From Streptomyces albofaciens JCM 4342 (GTDB lineage Bacteria > Actinomycetota > Actinomycetes > Streptomycetales > Streptomycetaceae): a stretch of DNA of 64,000 bases. Shown piece by piece: positions 42,952 through 52,029 of the stretch. Numbering within the stretch: the stretch's first letter is position 1; every line of letters begins with the position of its first letter. Both the position numbers and the translations under genes were made by a program. Below the pieces are notes generated by a model. That model worked only from the letters and a program-made list of their open reading frames with translations, was not told where the DNA came from and made no database searches. The stretch covers positions 3,745,001-3,809,000 of the forward strand of contig NZ_PDCM01000002.1 of assembly GCF_008634025.1 (NCBI RefSeq). Direction: 5' to 3'.

Positions 42952-43884
42952 GTGAGACACGTCATCGCCCTTGATGTGGGCGGCACCGGAATGAAGGCCG
43001 CCCTGGCAGGCGCGGACGGCACACTGCTCTACGAGGCACGGCGCCCCACCGGCCGGGAACGCGGCCCGGAGGCGGTCGTCGCCACGATCCTGGACTTCGC
43101 CGGGGAACTGCGCGAGACCGGGCGCCGGCGGTTCGGCAGCCCGGCGGTGGCGGCCGGCGTCGCCGTGCCGGGCATCGTCGACGACGCCCGCGGCATCGCC
43201 GTCTACGCCGCCAACCTCGGCTGGCGCGACGTACCGCTGCGCGCCCTGCTCTCCGAGCGGCTGGGCGGCGTCCCGGTCGCGCTCGGCCACGACGTCCGCA
43301 CCGGCGGCCTGGCCGAGGGCCGGATCGGCGCCGGCCGGGACGCCGACCGCTTCCTGTTCGTCCCGCTGGGCACCGGCATCGCGGGCGCGATCGGCATCGA
43401 GGGCCGGATCGAGGCGGGCGCGCACGGCAGCGCGGGCGAGATCGGCCACATCGTCGTCCGGCCCGGCGGGCCCGAGTGCGGCTGCGGGCAGCGCGGCTGC
43501 CTGGAGAAGCTGGCCTCGGCCGCCGCGGTCGGCCGCGCCTGGGCCGCCGCCTGCGGCGACCCGCAGGCCACCGCCGCGGACGCCGCCAAGGCCGTCGAAT
43601 CCGGCGACGAGCGGGCGCGGGCGGTGTGGCAGGACGCGGTGGACGCGCTCGCCGACGGCCTGGTCACCTCGCTGACCCTGCTCGACCCGGGCACCCTGAT
43701 CATCGGCGGCGGGCTCGCCGAGGCGGGCGACACGCTGTTCGAGCCGCTGCGGGCGGCGGTCCGCGCACGGGTGACCTTCCAGCGGCTCCCCCTGATCGTT
43801 CCGGCGGCGCTCGGGGACGCCGCCGGCTGCCTGGGCGCAGGTCTGCTCGCCTGGGATCTTCTCTCCACGGAGGTAACTGCCTGA
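42952..43884 (+). CDS. nagK: ROK-family N-acetylglucosamine kinase NagK
   Basis: A 310-aa sugar kinase. The phosphate loop IALDVGGTGMKAAL covers residues 5-18. The ROK zinc site is GPECGCGQRGCLEKLAS (about 176-192). The sugar/ATP region includes PLGTGIAGAIGIEGR, and the catalytic Asp lies in ALGHDVRTGG (about 112). It phosphorylates GlcNAc to GlcNAc-6-phosphate for the next gene product, NagA. The GTG at 42952 begins the conserved fold, and the stop overlaps the nagA ATG (TGATG). Confidence 0.92.
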   Translation: MRHVIALDVGGTGMKAALAGADGTLLYEARRPTGRERGPEAVVATILDFAGELRETGRRRFGSPAVAAGVAVPGIVDDARGIAVYAANLGWRDVPLRALLSERLGGVPVALGHDVRTGGLAEGRIGAGRDADRFLFVPLGTGIAGAIGIEGRIEAGAHGSAGEIGHIVVRPGGPECGCGQRGCLEKLASAAAVGRAWAAACGDPQATAADAAKAVESGDERARAVWQDAVDALADGLVTSLTLLDPGTLIIGGGLAEAGDTLFEPLRAAVRARVTFQRLPLIVPAALGDAAGCLGAGLLAWDLLSTEVTA

Positions 43885-45092
43885 TGCCGCTGCAACAGTC
43901 CGGGGACAGCGCCCCGAGCCCCCGGCGCACCGTCCTGACCGGCGCCCGGGTCGCCCTGCCCACCGGCGTGGCCGACGGGGGCCGGGTGGCCTTCGAGGGC
44001 ACCCGGATCACCGAGGCCACCGGCGCCGACGCCACCGCCCCGGCCGCCGGGGACCAGGTGGTCGACCTGACCGGGCACCTCGTCGTCCCCGGCTTCGTCG
44101 ACATCCACGTACACGGCGGGGGCGGCGGCTCCTTCTCGTCCGCCGACCCGGAGGAGTGCCTGACGGCCATCCGCACCCACCGGCGGCGGGGCACCACCTC
44201 CATGCTCGCCTCGACCGTCACCGGCGACCTGGACGACCTGGCCCGGCAGGCCGCCGTGCTGTCCGAGCTGACCGAGCAGGGCGAGCTGGCCGGCATCCAC
44301 TTCGAGGGCCCGTTCATCTCCCCGCACCGCTGCGGCGCCCACCAGCCCGAGCTGCTGCGCGACCCCGACCCGGCGGACGTCCGCAAGCTCGTCGACGCCA
44401 CGCGCGGCACCGCGAAGATGATGACCCTGGCGCCGGAGCTGCCCGGCGGCCTGGAGTCCGTACGGCTGCTGGCCGACGCCGGCGTGATCGCCGCCATCGG
44501 CCACACCGACTCCTCGTACGACGCGACCCGCGAGGCCATCGACGCGGGCGCCACCGTCGCCACCCACCTGTTCAACGCGATGCCCCCGCTCGGGCACCGC
44601 GCGCCGGGCCCGATCGCCGCCCTCCTGGAGGACGAGCGGATCACCGTCGAGCTGATCAACGACGGTACGCATCTGCACCCCGCCGTCCTGGAGATGGCCT
44701 TCCGCGACGCGGGCGCCGACCGGGTCGCCTTCATCACCGACGCGATGGGCGCGGCCGGCATGAACGACGGCATGTACCCGCTCGGCCCGATGACGGTCGA
44801 GGTCACGGACGGCGTCGCCCGGATCAGCGGCGGCCCGACCGCCGGCTCCATCGCGGGCTCCACCCTCACCCTCGACCGCGCCTTCAAGCGCGCCGTCACG
44901 ATCGACGGACTGACCATCGGCCAGGCCGTGCGCGCCCTGTCGGCCAACCCGGCCCGGCTGCTCGGCATCGCCGACCGCACCGGCTCGATCGAGCCCGGCA
45001 AGGACGCCGACCTGGTCGTCCTGGACGCGTCGTACGACCTGGTGGGCGTCGTGCGGCGGGGCGAGTGGGTGGTGCGGCCGCAGGGGGTGTGA
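43884..45092 (+). CDS. nagA: N-acetylglucosamine-6-phosphate deacetylase NagA
   Basis: An amidohydrolase of 402 aa. It has PGFVDIHVHGGGGGSF (residues 69-84), GIHFEGPFISPHRCGAHQPE (about 137-156), AIGHTDSSYDAT (about 206), THLFNAM and the catalytic FITDAMGAAGM (about 285). It deacetylates GlcNAc-6-phosphate to glucosamine-6-phosphate, acting on the products of both NagK and MurQ. It is translationally coupled to nagK. Downstream lie minisatellite-like repeats. Confidence 0.95.
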   Translation: MPLQQSGDSAPSPRRTVLTGARVALPTGVADGGRVAFEGTRITEATGADATAPAAGDQVVDLTGHLVVPGFVDIHVHGGGGGSFSSADPEECLTAIRTHRRRGTTSMLASTVTGDLDDLARQAAVLSELTEQGELAGIHFEGPFISPHRCGAHQPELLRDPDPADVRKLVDATRGTAKMMTLAPELPGGLESVRLLADAGVIAAIGHTDSSYDATREAIDAGATVATHLFNAMPPLGHRAPGPIAALLEDERITVELINDGTHLHPAVLEMAFRDAGADRVAFITDAMGAAGMNDGMYPLGPMTVEVTDGVARISGGPTAGSIAGSTLTLDRAFKRAVTIDGLTIGQAVRALSANPARLLGIADRTGSIEPGKDADLVVLDASYDLVGVVRRGEWVVRPQGV

Positions 45093-45099
45093 CGGAGGC

Positions 45100-45370
45100 G
45101 TACGGATGGTGGGGGCGTACGGATGGTGGGGGCGTATGGACGGTGGGAGCGTACGGAGGGGGGACGGCAGGCGGGTATCGCCGGGTTACGGGGACGGTAG
45201 ACGGGTACCGCCGGGACGTACGGGGCGGCAGGCGGACGTACGGCGATGCGCCTGACGGCTACCGCGGGAACGTACGGGAAGGCGGCAGACGGCTACCGCG
45301 GGAACGTACGGGAAGGCGGCAGACGGCTACCGCGGGGCGTACGGGGGACGGCAGGCGGGTACCGCTGGGA
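45100..45370. repeat. Minisatellite-like tandem repeats between nagA and pfkB
   Basis: Two repeat families occupy the first half of the 507-bp gap. The first is GCGTACGGATGGTGGGG, about 16-17 bp, in three or four copies from 45100. The second is a 34-bp unit starting GACGGCTACCGCGGGAACGT, with perfect copies at 45254-45287 and 45288-45321 and a variant from 45322, plus degenerate copies upstream. No believable gene is present. Confidence 0.85.
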
Positions 45371-45448
45371 CGTCCGTACCGCGGTACGGAGCCGGACGGC
45401 CCCGGGCGCCGGAGGCCGGACGGCCCCGTCCCGGTCGTGGCGGTGCGG

Positions 45449-45475
45449 CGGTTGGCCCAAGGGGTGGGCCAACCG
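45449..45475. promoter_or_regulatory. Perfect palindrome between nagA and pfkB
   Basis: CGGTTGGCCC and GGGCCAACCG form perfect 10-bp arms around a 7-nt loop, 125 bp upstream of pfkB. It may terminate nagKA transcription or be an operator for pfkB. Confidence 0.5.
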
Positions 45476-45599
45476 CGGCTCGCAATGACATGATCGCTGC
45501 GCACTCGCGCACCCGCGCGCCTGTCCGTCCCGTACGGGCCCACCGGTCACCGGCCCGGTGTGCCGCGTTCGTCCACGTATGTTCCGGGGAGGGGGAGCC

Positions 45600-46529
45600 A
45601 TGATCCTCACGGTCACGCTGAACGCAGCCCTCGACGTCACCTACCGCGTGCCCCGGCTCCAGCCGCACACCACCCACCGCGTCACCGAGGTCGTCGAGCG
45701 CCCCGGAGGCAAGGGCCTGAACGTCGCCCGGGTGCTGACCGCGCTCGGCCACCCGGCGGTCGCCACCGGCTTCGTGGGCGGCGGCACCGGCGACGCGGTG
45801 CGCGCGCTGCTCGCCCAGGAGACCGCGGTGACCGACGCGCTGGTCCCGGTCGGCGGCTCGACCCGGCGCACCGTCGCCGTCGTGGACGAGTCCACCGGCG
45901 ACACCACGCAGCTCAACGAGCCGGGCCCGACCGTGACGCCCGCCGAGTGGGACACGTTCATGGCCACCTACCGGGAACTGCTCGCCGACGCGCGGGCGGT
46001 GGCCCTGTGCGGCACCCTGCCGCCGGGCGTCCCGGTCGACGTCTACGCGCGGCTGACCCGTGCCGCCCGTACGGCGGGCGTACCGGTCCTCCTGGACACC
46101 AGCGGCGAACCGCTGCGCCGCGGCCTGGCCGCCCGCCCCGACCTCGCCAAGCCCAACGCGGACGAACTCGCCGCCCTCACCGGCTCCACCGAACCGCTGC
46201 GCGCCGCCCGCGACGCGCGCCGCCGCGGCGCGCACACGGTCGCCGCCTCCCTGGGCGCCGAAGGCATGCTGGTGGTCACCTCGGACGGCGCCTGGCAGGC
46301 CGCCCCGCCCCGCCGCATCGCCGGCAACCCGACCGGGGCCGGCGACTCCGCGGTGGCCGGACTGCTCTCCGGCCTGGTCGAGGGCCTCTCCTGGCCGGCC
46401 CGGCTGACCCGCGCGGTGGCCCTGTCGGCGGCGACGGTACGGGCCCCGGCGGCGGGGGAGTTCGACCGGGGGACGTATGAGGATTTGCTGGGGGAGATCA
46501 GGGTTGTGGAGCAGCCGGTAGGGGTGTGA
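45600..46529 (+). CDS. PfkB-family 1-phosphofructokinase-like kinase
   Basis: A 309-aa ribokinase-fold sugar kinase. It has the MILTVTLNAALDVTYRVPRL start, RPGGKGLNVARVLTALG (about residues 38-54), LCGTLPPGVPVDVYARL, KPNADELAALTG and the catalytic NPTGAGDSAVAGLLSGL (about 247-263). The LNAALD and GGKGLNVA motifs match FruK/LacC-type phosphosugar kinases. The ATG at 45600 has a GGGGAGGGGGAG ribosome site. It lies next to nagKA, and tagatose-6-phosphate kinase activity is an alternative. A strong terminator follows. Confidence 0.9.
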   Translation: MILTVTLNAALDVTYRVPRLQPHTTHRVTEVVERPGGKGLNVARVLTALGHPAVATGFVGGGTGDAVRALLAQETAVTDALVPVGGSTRRTVAVVDESTGDTTQLNEPGPTVTPAEWDTFMATYRELLADARAVALCGTLPPGVPVDVYARLTRAARTAGVPVLLDTSGEPLRRGLAARPDLAKPNADELAALTGSTEPLRAARDARRRGAHTVAASLGAEGMLVVTSDGAWQAAPPRRIAGNPTGAGDSAVAGLLSGLVEGLSWPARLTRAVALSAATVRAPAAGEFDRGTYEDLLGEIRVVEQPVGV

Positions 46530-46567
46530 GAAGCGGGGCAGCACCGCCCGGCCCGCCTGGAATGCGT

Positions 46568-46602
46568 GTGCGCCGACCACCCCTGAGGGGTCGTCGGCGC
46601 AC
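46568..46602. terminator. Bidirectional terminator between pfkB and the CBM gene
   Basis: GTGCGCCGACCACCCC pairs with GGGGTCGTCGGCGCAC with one mismatch in 16, around a TGA loop, between two convergent genes. Confidence 0.8.
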
Positions 46603-46617
46603 TCCGCGGCCGGTCCG

Positions 46618-47556
46618 TCAGCCCTTCACATGCCCCGCCTTGAGCTGGACGCGGTCGAGGTTGACCTCGCACTGGTCGCCCTGCTCACAGGAGATCTTGA
46701 GCGTGTTGGTGCCCTTGTTGAGCTTGATCCAACGGTAGGTGAACGTCCAGCCTTTGTCCCAGGCACCTTCGGAGGCATGGGCGAAGTTCGACATGTTGAT
46801 CTTGTCGGGCGACCCGCCGTTCACCGACAGCGATGTCTTCGCGTCCTTGCCCGGGACGCCGTAGTTGATGAGCAGCGTGTAGTCACCGCCGTCGGGGACG
46901 TCGACCGACCAGGTGGCGGCGGCACCGACCTTGTTCAGCGACACATACGCGCCGTTCGCCGCCTTCGCGCCCGGCACCGACTTGTCCGTGGTCGCCTCCG
47001 GGCTGAGCGACAGCGAGGCCGCCGCCTCCTTGGGGAGCGGGGCCTTCGTCGGCTTGTCGGACGGCTTCTCGCTGGGCTTCACGGACTCGCCCGCCGTCGG
47101 CGTCGGGTCGCCGCCGCCCGCCTCGTCCTTCTTGTCACCCTGATTGGTGAGCACCGCCACGCCGATGCCGACGCACACCACCGCGACGACCGCGATCGCG
47201 CCGATCAGCAGCCCCTTGTGGTTGCGCCGGGGCGGACCGTCCTGACCGTGCCCCGGGGGCGGACCCTGGCGGGTGCCGTTGCCGCCCGGGAGCGTCTCGG
47301 GGGCCGCGTAGTGGGCGTTCTGCTGGCCGTAGGGCTGCTGCGCGGGGACCTGCTGCTGGCCGTACTGGCGCTGCCCGTACTGCCGCTCGCCGACCGCGCG
47401 CACCTGGTTGTACGAGGCCCGCGGTACGCCCGGCCGCCGCGCCGCCGAGCCGCCCGCCGCGCCCTGCGCGCCGCTCTCGCCGCCCTCGGAGCGGTAGAGG
47501 TGGGCGAACGGGTCGTCGTCCTCGGGCGTGCCCGCGCCGTTGTTGCCGGCCGTCAT
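46618..47556 (-). CDS. Membrane-anchored carbohydrate-binding-module protein
   Basis: This protein has 312 aa. A disordered, Gln/Gly/Tyr-rich cytoplasmic part covers residues 1-110 (RQYGQRQYGQQQVPAQQPYGQQ). One transmembrane helix is at about 114-135 (LLIGAIAVVAVVCVGIGVAVL). A Pro/Lys/Ser linker follows. The C-terminal beta-domain covers about 185-312 and resembles a CBM35/CBM6-like lectin (VDVPDGGDYTLLINYGVPGKDAKTSLSVNGG; LNKGTNTLKISCEQGDQCEVNLDRVQL). It would display a sugar-binding domain outside the cell. The ligand is unknown. Confidence 0.82.
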   Translation of the reverse strand: MTAGNNGAGTPEDDDPFAHLYRSEGGESGAQGAAGGSAARRPGVPRASYNQVRAVGERQYGQRQYGQQQVPAQQPYGQQNAHYAAPETLPGGNGTRQGPPPGHGQDGPPRRNHKGLLIGAIAVVAVVCVGIGVAVLTNQGDKKDEAGGGDPTPTAGESVKPSEKPSDKPTKAPLPKEAAASLSLSPEATTDKSVPGAKAANGAYVSLNKVGAAATWSVDVPDGGDYTLLINYGVPGKDAKTSLSVNGGSPDKINMSNFAHASEGAWDKGWTFTYRWIKLNKGTNTLKISCEQGDQCEVNLDRVQLKAGHVKG

Positions 47557-47767
47557 TCCGTGTCACTCCCCAGCGGTCTGTACGAGATGGCTGTACTGAT
47601 CTTCAGGCCCCGGCGGCGCCCCGCCGCATCGGCGCAGCCTACCCCGTTCGGGGGATGCCACGCCGAGCCGGAACGTGCCCGCGAGCGCCGCGGACGGCTC
47701 ACGGCCGGCGCGCCGCACGGCCACGTCCCGGCGTGCGCGTCGGCTCGCCCGCCGGCGCGCGCTCCGC

Positions 47768-49456
47768 TCAGCCCGCGCGCCGGCCCGCCTTCGAGCGGGA
47801 CCGCTTTTCCACGTACATCCGCTGGTCGGCGGACTGCAGGACCTCCTCGGCGGACATCCCGCAGGCGGCCCAGCCGATGCCGAAGCTGGCACCGACCCGT
47901 ACCGCCCGGCCGTCCACCCGGATCGGCGGGATGATCCCGTTGCGCAGCCGGACCGCGAGGTCCTGCGCGTCGGCCTTGCCCAGGCCGTCCGCGAGCACCA
48001 CGAACTCGTCGCCGCCGAGCCGGGCGACCGTGTCGCCGTCCCGCACGCCGTTGGTCAGCCGCCGGGCCACCTCGATGAGCACCGCGTCACCCGTGTGGTG
48101 CCCGAACCGGTCGTTGATCGACTTGAAGCCGTCCAGGTCGCAGAAGAGCACCGCGAGCCCCTTGGCGCCGTCGTCCTCCGGCCCGTCCGAAGGTGCGATG
48201 ACGTGCACATGATGGTCGTACGGGCCGGCCGGCACCGCGTCCGGGCCGTCGACGGCGTCGTACCCGTCGAAGACCTCGGAGGTGTCGGAGCCGAAACCGT
48301 GCGCCTCCTGGAACGCGGCGACCGAGGCGGCGGACGCCGCCGAGGCGTACGCGTCCGCGTCCGAGCCGGGCGGGCGCGAACACAGCCGGGCGCCGAGCCG
48401 GGCCCGCAGCTCGGCGCTGTTGGGCAGCCCGGTCAGCGCGTCGTGGCTGGCCCGGTGCGCGAGCTGGAGCTCGTGGCGCTTGCGCTCCTCGATGTCCTCG
48501 ACGTGGGTGAGCAGGAAGCGCGGCCCGTCGGCGGTGTCCGCGACGACGGAGTTGCGCAGCGAGACCCACACGTACGTGCCGTCGCGGCGCGCCAGGCGCA
48601 GCTCGGCGCGCCCGCCCTCGGCGGAGGTGCGCAGCAGCGTGCCGATGTCCTCGGGGTGGACGAGGTCGGAGAACGAGTAGCGGCGCATGGCGGAGGCCGG
48701 GCGGCCCAGCAGCCGGCACAGCGCGTCGTTGGTCCGGTGCAGCCGGCCGTGCTGGTCGCCGCCCATCTCGGCGATGGCCATGCCGCTGGGCGCGTACTCG
48801 AAGGCCTGCCGGAAGCTTTCCTCACTGGCGCGCAGGGCCTGCTGCTCGCGCTCCAGGCGCACCAGCGCGCGCTGCATGTTGGCGCGCAGCCGCGCGTTGC
48901 TGATCGCGATGGCGGACTGGAACGCGTACATCTGGAGCGCTTCCCGCCCCCACGCGCCGGGCCGGCGGCCGTTGCGCGGCTTGTCGACGGAGAGCACTCC
49001 GAGGAGTTCGCCGCCGCCGTTCGCGGCCGTGTACATGGGCGCGAAGAGCCGGTCCATCGGATGCCACTCGTCGGGGAAGCGCGGCTCGGGCCCGGCGGCG
49101 TGCCACTGCGGCACATCGTCGTCGTCCAGCACCCAGCCCTCGGTGTGCGGGATGAAGCACAGGCCGCCCCAGCGCTCGGCCATGTTCAGCCGGCGGTCCC
49201 ACGAGGCGCGGGAGCCGACCCGGCCGGCCATCAGGGCCTCGGCACCGGCGCTGCCGGCCACCGCGGCCACCACGAGGTCACCGTCGGGCCGTACGAGGTT
49301 GACCGCGGCGAGCTCGTACCCGAGCCCCGTGATCACTCCGTCGGCGACGGTCTGCAGGGTGTCTGCAAGGCTGCGTGCGGTGTTCAGATCGGCGACCACT
49401 TGGTGCAGCTGCCGCAGGGTCGCAAGACGGACGTATGGCTCCGACTCGGTCTCCAT
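47768..49456 (-). CDS. cdgB: Diguanylate cyclase CdgB (GAF-PAS-GGDEF)
   Basis: This is a 562-aa c-di-GMP synthase. GAF covers about residues 15-180, a PAS/PAC pair about 200-330 (FRQAFEYAPSGMAIAEMGG), and GGDEF about 335-555, with the intact active site RLGGDEFVVL and an inhibitory RxxD site (RDGD) just before it. A Ser/Asp-rich insert of about 70 residues splits the GGDEF domain between LPNSAELRARLGARL and GLAVLFCDLDGF. Synteny suggests it is the S. coelicolor CdgB orthologue, which controls development. The ATG at 49456 has a GGGGAGAG ribosome site. BldD-like and CRP-like sites lie upstream. Confidence 0.92.
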   Translation of the reverse strand: METESEPYVRLATLRQLHQVVADLNTARSLADTLQTVADGVITGLGYELAAVNLVRPDGDLVVAAVAGSAGAEALMAGRVGSRASWDRRLNMAERWGGLCFIPHTEGWVLDDDDVPQWHAAGPEPRFPDEWHPMDRLFAPMYTAANGGGELLGVLSVDKPRNGRRPGAWGREALQMYAFQSAIAISNARLRANMQRALVRLEREQQALRASEESFRQAFEYAPSGMAIAEMGGDQHGRLHRTNDALCRLLGRPASAMRRYSFSDLVHPEDIGTLLRTSAEGGRAELRLARRDGTYVWVSLRNSVVADTADGPRFLLTHVEDIEERKRHELQLAHRASHDALTGLPNSAELRARLGARLCSRPPGSDADAYASAASAASVAAFQEAHGFGSDTSEVFDGYDAVDGPDAVPAGPYDHHVHVIAPSDGPEDDGAKGLAVLFCDLDGFKSINDRFGHHTGDAVLIEVARRLTNGVRDGDTVARLGGDEFVVLADGLGKADAQDLAVRLRNGIIPPIRVDGRAVRVGASFGIGWAACGMSAEEVLQSADQRMYVEKRSRSKAGRRAG

Positions 49457-49530
49457 CGCTCGCTCTCCCCGAGACCTCGACAGCAACTCCAGGATTGGGT
49501 GTCGTCCGATTGCCACGGCCACTGAATCAC

Positions 49531-49545
49531 AGTGAGCTGTTCACT
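49531..49545. promoter_or_regulatory. BldD-like inverted repeat upstream of cdgB
   Basis: AGTGA (49531-49535) and TCACT (49541-49545) fit the older BldD description AGTGA-N-TCACc. cdgB is a reported BldD target in Streptomyces. The match is short. Confidence 0.4.
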
Positions 49546-49576
49546 CGGTACACAGGGTCAACAATTACTGGCTGCT

Positions 49577-49592
49577 GTGACTCAAGTCACAG
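49577..49592. promoter_or_regulatory. CRP-like palindrome upstream of cdgB
   Basis: TGTGACTCAAGTCACA is a perfect TGTGA-N6-TCACA site. It also fits the GTG-N6-GNCAC motif I remember for Streptomyces Crp. It is 120 bp upstream of the cdgB ATG and 166 bp upstream of the flavin reductase. Confidence 0.55.
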
Positions 49593-49758
49593 AGCGTGGC
49601 GGCTGCTTGATGATCTTCGAATGGGCGCCACTGGAGGGACTTCTACAATTCCTGAACGCAAATCCGGACGCAAGGGAGGGCTCCGCCGCCGGACCTAGGG
49701 CGCGCCTGGTTCCCGAGCCCGATGCGGAGCCGCCACGCCCCCCGTTAGCGTTCATGGC

Positions 49759-50361
49759 GTGTTCACGAAAACCTCCGCCGCCACCTCCGGCAATCGCTCC
49801 GCCGCGCCCGTTCCACCACGCTCCGCGCCCGGTGGAACGGCGATCCCCCATCCTGGTGGGGTGAGTGACGACGAGTTCCGCGCCGCCCTGTCCCGGCTCG
49901 CCGCCGGGGTCGTACTGATCACCGCGCACGATCCGGAGGACGGTCCGCGCGGCGAGGACGTGGGCATGACCGCCACGGCCTTCCTGTCCGTCTCGCTCGA
50001 ACCACCCTTGGTGATGGTGAGCGTTCGCAACGACTCCCGCATGGACGACCTTCTGGAGCGCCAGCCCCTATGGGCGGTTTCGGTGCTGTCGGAAGGGCAG
50101 CGGCACATCGCGGGCCGGTTCGCCATGAAGAACCGCATCAGCGACAGACTGCTCTTCGCGGACATTCCCACGGAACAGGGCGAAGCAACCGGCGCCCCGC
50201 TGATCGGCGGCGCACTGGCACGCCTGGAATGCCGCACGGAACAACGAGTGGTCGCCGGCGATCACACGCTGGTCATCGGCCGGGTACTGACGGCGCACAC
50301 CGCGGAGGAGGACCGGGGGCCGTTGATGTACTTCCGGGGGAAGTATCGGCATTTGGGGTGA
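49759..50361 (+). CDS. Flavin reductase-like FMN-binding domain protein
   Basis: This 200-aa protein has the flavin reductase-like split-barrel. The first 34 residues are Ser/Pro-rich. The domain begins VSDDEFRAALSRLAAGVVLITAH, then VGMTATAFLSVSLEPPLVMVSVRNDSRMDDLLER (FMN site) and QRHIAGRFAMKN, ending PLMYFRGKYRHLG. It may supply reduced flavin to a monooxygenase. The start is uncertain: the GTG at 49759 gives the longest form, and a GTG at 49861 begins the domain after GGTGGG. It is divergent from cdgB. Confidence 0.85.
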   Translation: MFTKTSAATSGNRSAAPVPPRSAPGGTAIPHPGGVSDDEFRAALSRLAAGVVLITAHDPEDGPRGEDVGMTATAFLSVSLEPPLVMVSVRNDSRMDDLLERQPLWAVSVLSEGQRHIAGRFAMKNRISDRLLFADIPTEQGEATGAPLIGGALARLECRTEQRVVAGDHTLVIGRVLTAHTAEEDRGPLMYFRGKYRHLG

Positions 50362-50376
50362 GGGGGGCTTTTTACT

Positions 50377-50500
50377 GGTGAGGGGGCGCTGGCGAGGGGG
50401 GTTCGCTGGCCGCTGGCGAGGGAGCGCTGGCGAGGGGGGCGCTGGTCGCCGGTGAGGGGGAGCTGGCGAGAGGGCTCTTTACTGGTGAGGGGTGGGGGAA
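50377..50500. repeat. G-rich CTGGCGAGGGGG tandem repeats
   Basis: About ten degenerate copies of CTGG(C/T)GAGGGGG lie between two convergent genes. CTTTTTACTGGTGAGGGG occurs at both ends. Runs of five or six G could form quadruplexes. A smaller ATCGG direct repeat follows at 50536-50560. Confidence 0.75.
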
Positions 50501-50577
50501 GGCGCTGGGGGCCGGAAGGTGTACGGCCGGGGGATCAGATCGAATCGGATCGGATCGGCGCGGGCGCGGTCCTTCCC

Positions 50578-51015
50578 TCACGTCCAGTCGCGGCCGGAGC
50601 GCCCGCGCTTGATGTCGCCCCGCTGCTTCTTCTCCCGCAGCCGGCGTTCGTTGATGCCGCGCGGTATGCGCTTCTTGCGCCGCGGCTTGGGCGGCGGCGC
50701 GGTGACCTCGGCGAGCAGGGCGGCGAGCCGCACGGCGGCGGTCTCCCGGTTGCGCCACTGGGAACGGTGCTCCGAGGCCCGTACGGACACCACTCCGCCC
50801 TGGAGCAGCCGCCCGCGCTCGGCCAGCCGCTGGAGCGCCCGCTCCTTCCACACCTCGGGCAGCGCTTCCGTCGCGGCCAGGTCGAAACGCAACTCGACCT
50901 GGCTGTCCGACGTGTTGACGTGCTGGCCGCCGGGCCCCGAGGAACGCGAGAAACGCCACGTCAGCTCGGCCTCCGGGAGAGCGACCGAGCCGCGGATGAC
51001 ATAGGGCCCTGACAT
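50578..51015 (-). CDS. arfB: Peptidyl-tRNA hydrolase ArfB (YaeJ family)
   Basis: A ribosome-rescue hydrolase of 145 aa. The GGQ loop lies in WRFSRSSGPGGQHVNTSDSQVELRFDL (about residues 18-44). A basic C-terminal tail (PPPKPRRKKRIPRGINERRLREKKQRGDIKRG) inserts into the mRNA channel of stalled ribosomes. Length and both regions fit ArfB rather than RF1/RF2. The ATG at 51015 begins the fold, and the longer frame from 51045 is not needed. Confidence 0.93.
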   Translation of the reverse strand: MSGPYVIRGSVALPEAELTWRFSRSSGPGGQHVNTSDSQVELRFDLAATEALPEVWKERALQRLAERGRLLQGGVVSVRASEHRSQWRNRETAAVRLAALLAEVTAPPPKPRRKKRIPRGINERRLREKKQRGDIKRGRSGRDWT

Positions 51016-51088
51016 GCCCCCATGATCTCGCGTCCGCCGGATCACGTCACGTCGTTTTGCGGGGCCGCTCCTGCCGCCCCCGGGATTC

Positions 51089-51210
51089 TGCGCTCGTGGG
51101 CTTGTGCGCTCGTGGGCTTCTGAGCTCGTGGGCTTCTGAGCTCTGGGCTTCCGCGCCCCTGGGGGGCACCTGGGCTCCTGGGCTCCTGGGCTCCTGGGCT
51201 CCTGGGCTCA
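51089..51210. repeat. GCTCGTGGGCTTCTGA and GGGCTCCT tandem repeats upstream of terD
   Basis: A 16-bp unit (GCGCTCGTGGGCTTCT) recurs about three and a half times from 51090. An 8- to 10-bp unit (TGGGCTCC) then recurs five times at 51171-51209. The 51046-51387 gap between arfB and terD contains no gene. Confidence 0.8.
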
Positions 51211-51387
51211 TCGATCCTTGGCTCTTCTGCCGACGTGGGGAGCCGGCGGAAGGATGTGGCATCAGGATTTGGCAAAGAAAGTAAAGGGAGCTGGAACCTG
51301 ACGGTCCCTTCATCACGTTGTCCAGGGTGACGGTAGCTTCGTCCGGAGTACGGAGCCCGACGATTCGACGAGGAAAGGGACATCCCC

Positions 51388-51963
51388 ATGGCTGTAAGCC
51401 TGTCCAAGGGCGGCAACGTCTCGCTCACCAAGGAGGCACCGGGCCTGACCGCCGTCACGGTCGGCCTCGGCTGGGACGTCCGCACCACCACCGGCACGGA
51501 CTTCGACCTCGACGCGAGCGCCATCGCGGTCAACGCGGCCGGCAAGGTCTACTCCGACCAGCACTTCGTCTTCTTCAACAACAAGGTCACGCCGGACCAG
51601 TCCATCGAGCACACCGGTGACAACGTCACCGGTGAGGGCGAGGGCGACGACGAGCAGATCAAGGTCAACCTGGCCGCCCTCCCGGCCGACATCGACAAGA
51701 TCGTCTTCCCGGTCTCGATCTACGACGCCGAGAGCCGCAGCCAGAACTTCGGCCAGGTGCGCAACGCCTTCATCCGCATCGTCAACCAGGCCGGCGGCGC
51801 CGAGATCGCCCGCTACGACCTGAGCGAGGACGCGGCGACCGAGACCGCCATGGTCTTCGGCGAGCTGTACCGCAACGGCGCCGAGTGGAAGTTCCGCGCC
51901 GTCGGCCAGGGCTACGCCTCGGGCCTGGCCGGCATCGCCAAGGACTTCGGCGTCAACGTCTGA
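51388..51963 (+). CDS. TerD-family stress protein
   Basis: This 191-aa protein of the TerD/CABP family has [46 protein letters not shown], with the Asp-rich calcium site (residues 29-46), [24 protein letters not shown] and [12 protein letters not shown] (a second acidic site). Such proteins bind calcium and are linked to tellurite and other stress responses, and in Streptomyces to development. The ATG has an AGGAAAGGGACATCCCC stretch upstream. Short tandem repeats flank it on both sides. Confidence 0.94.
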   Translation: MAVSLSKGGNVSLTKEAPGLTAVTVGLGWDVRTTTGTDFDLDASAIAVNAAGKVYSDQHFVFFNNKVTPDQSIEHTGDNVTGEGEGDDEQIKVNLAALPADIDKIVFPVSIYDAESRSQNFGQVRNAFIRIVNQAGGAEIARYDLSEDAATETAMVFGELYRNGAEWKFRAVGQGYASGLAGIAKDFGVNV

Positions 51964-52029
51964 CCTCGTAGCCGTACGCCTTGCCCCGGGCGCGCGGTGG
52001 GCGACTGGTGCCAGGTGAACGATTGATGC

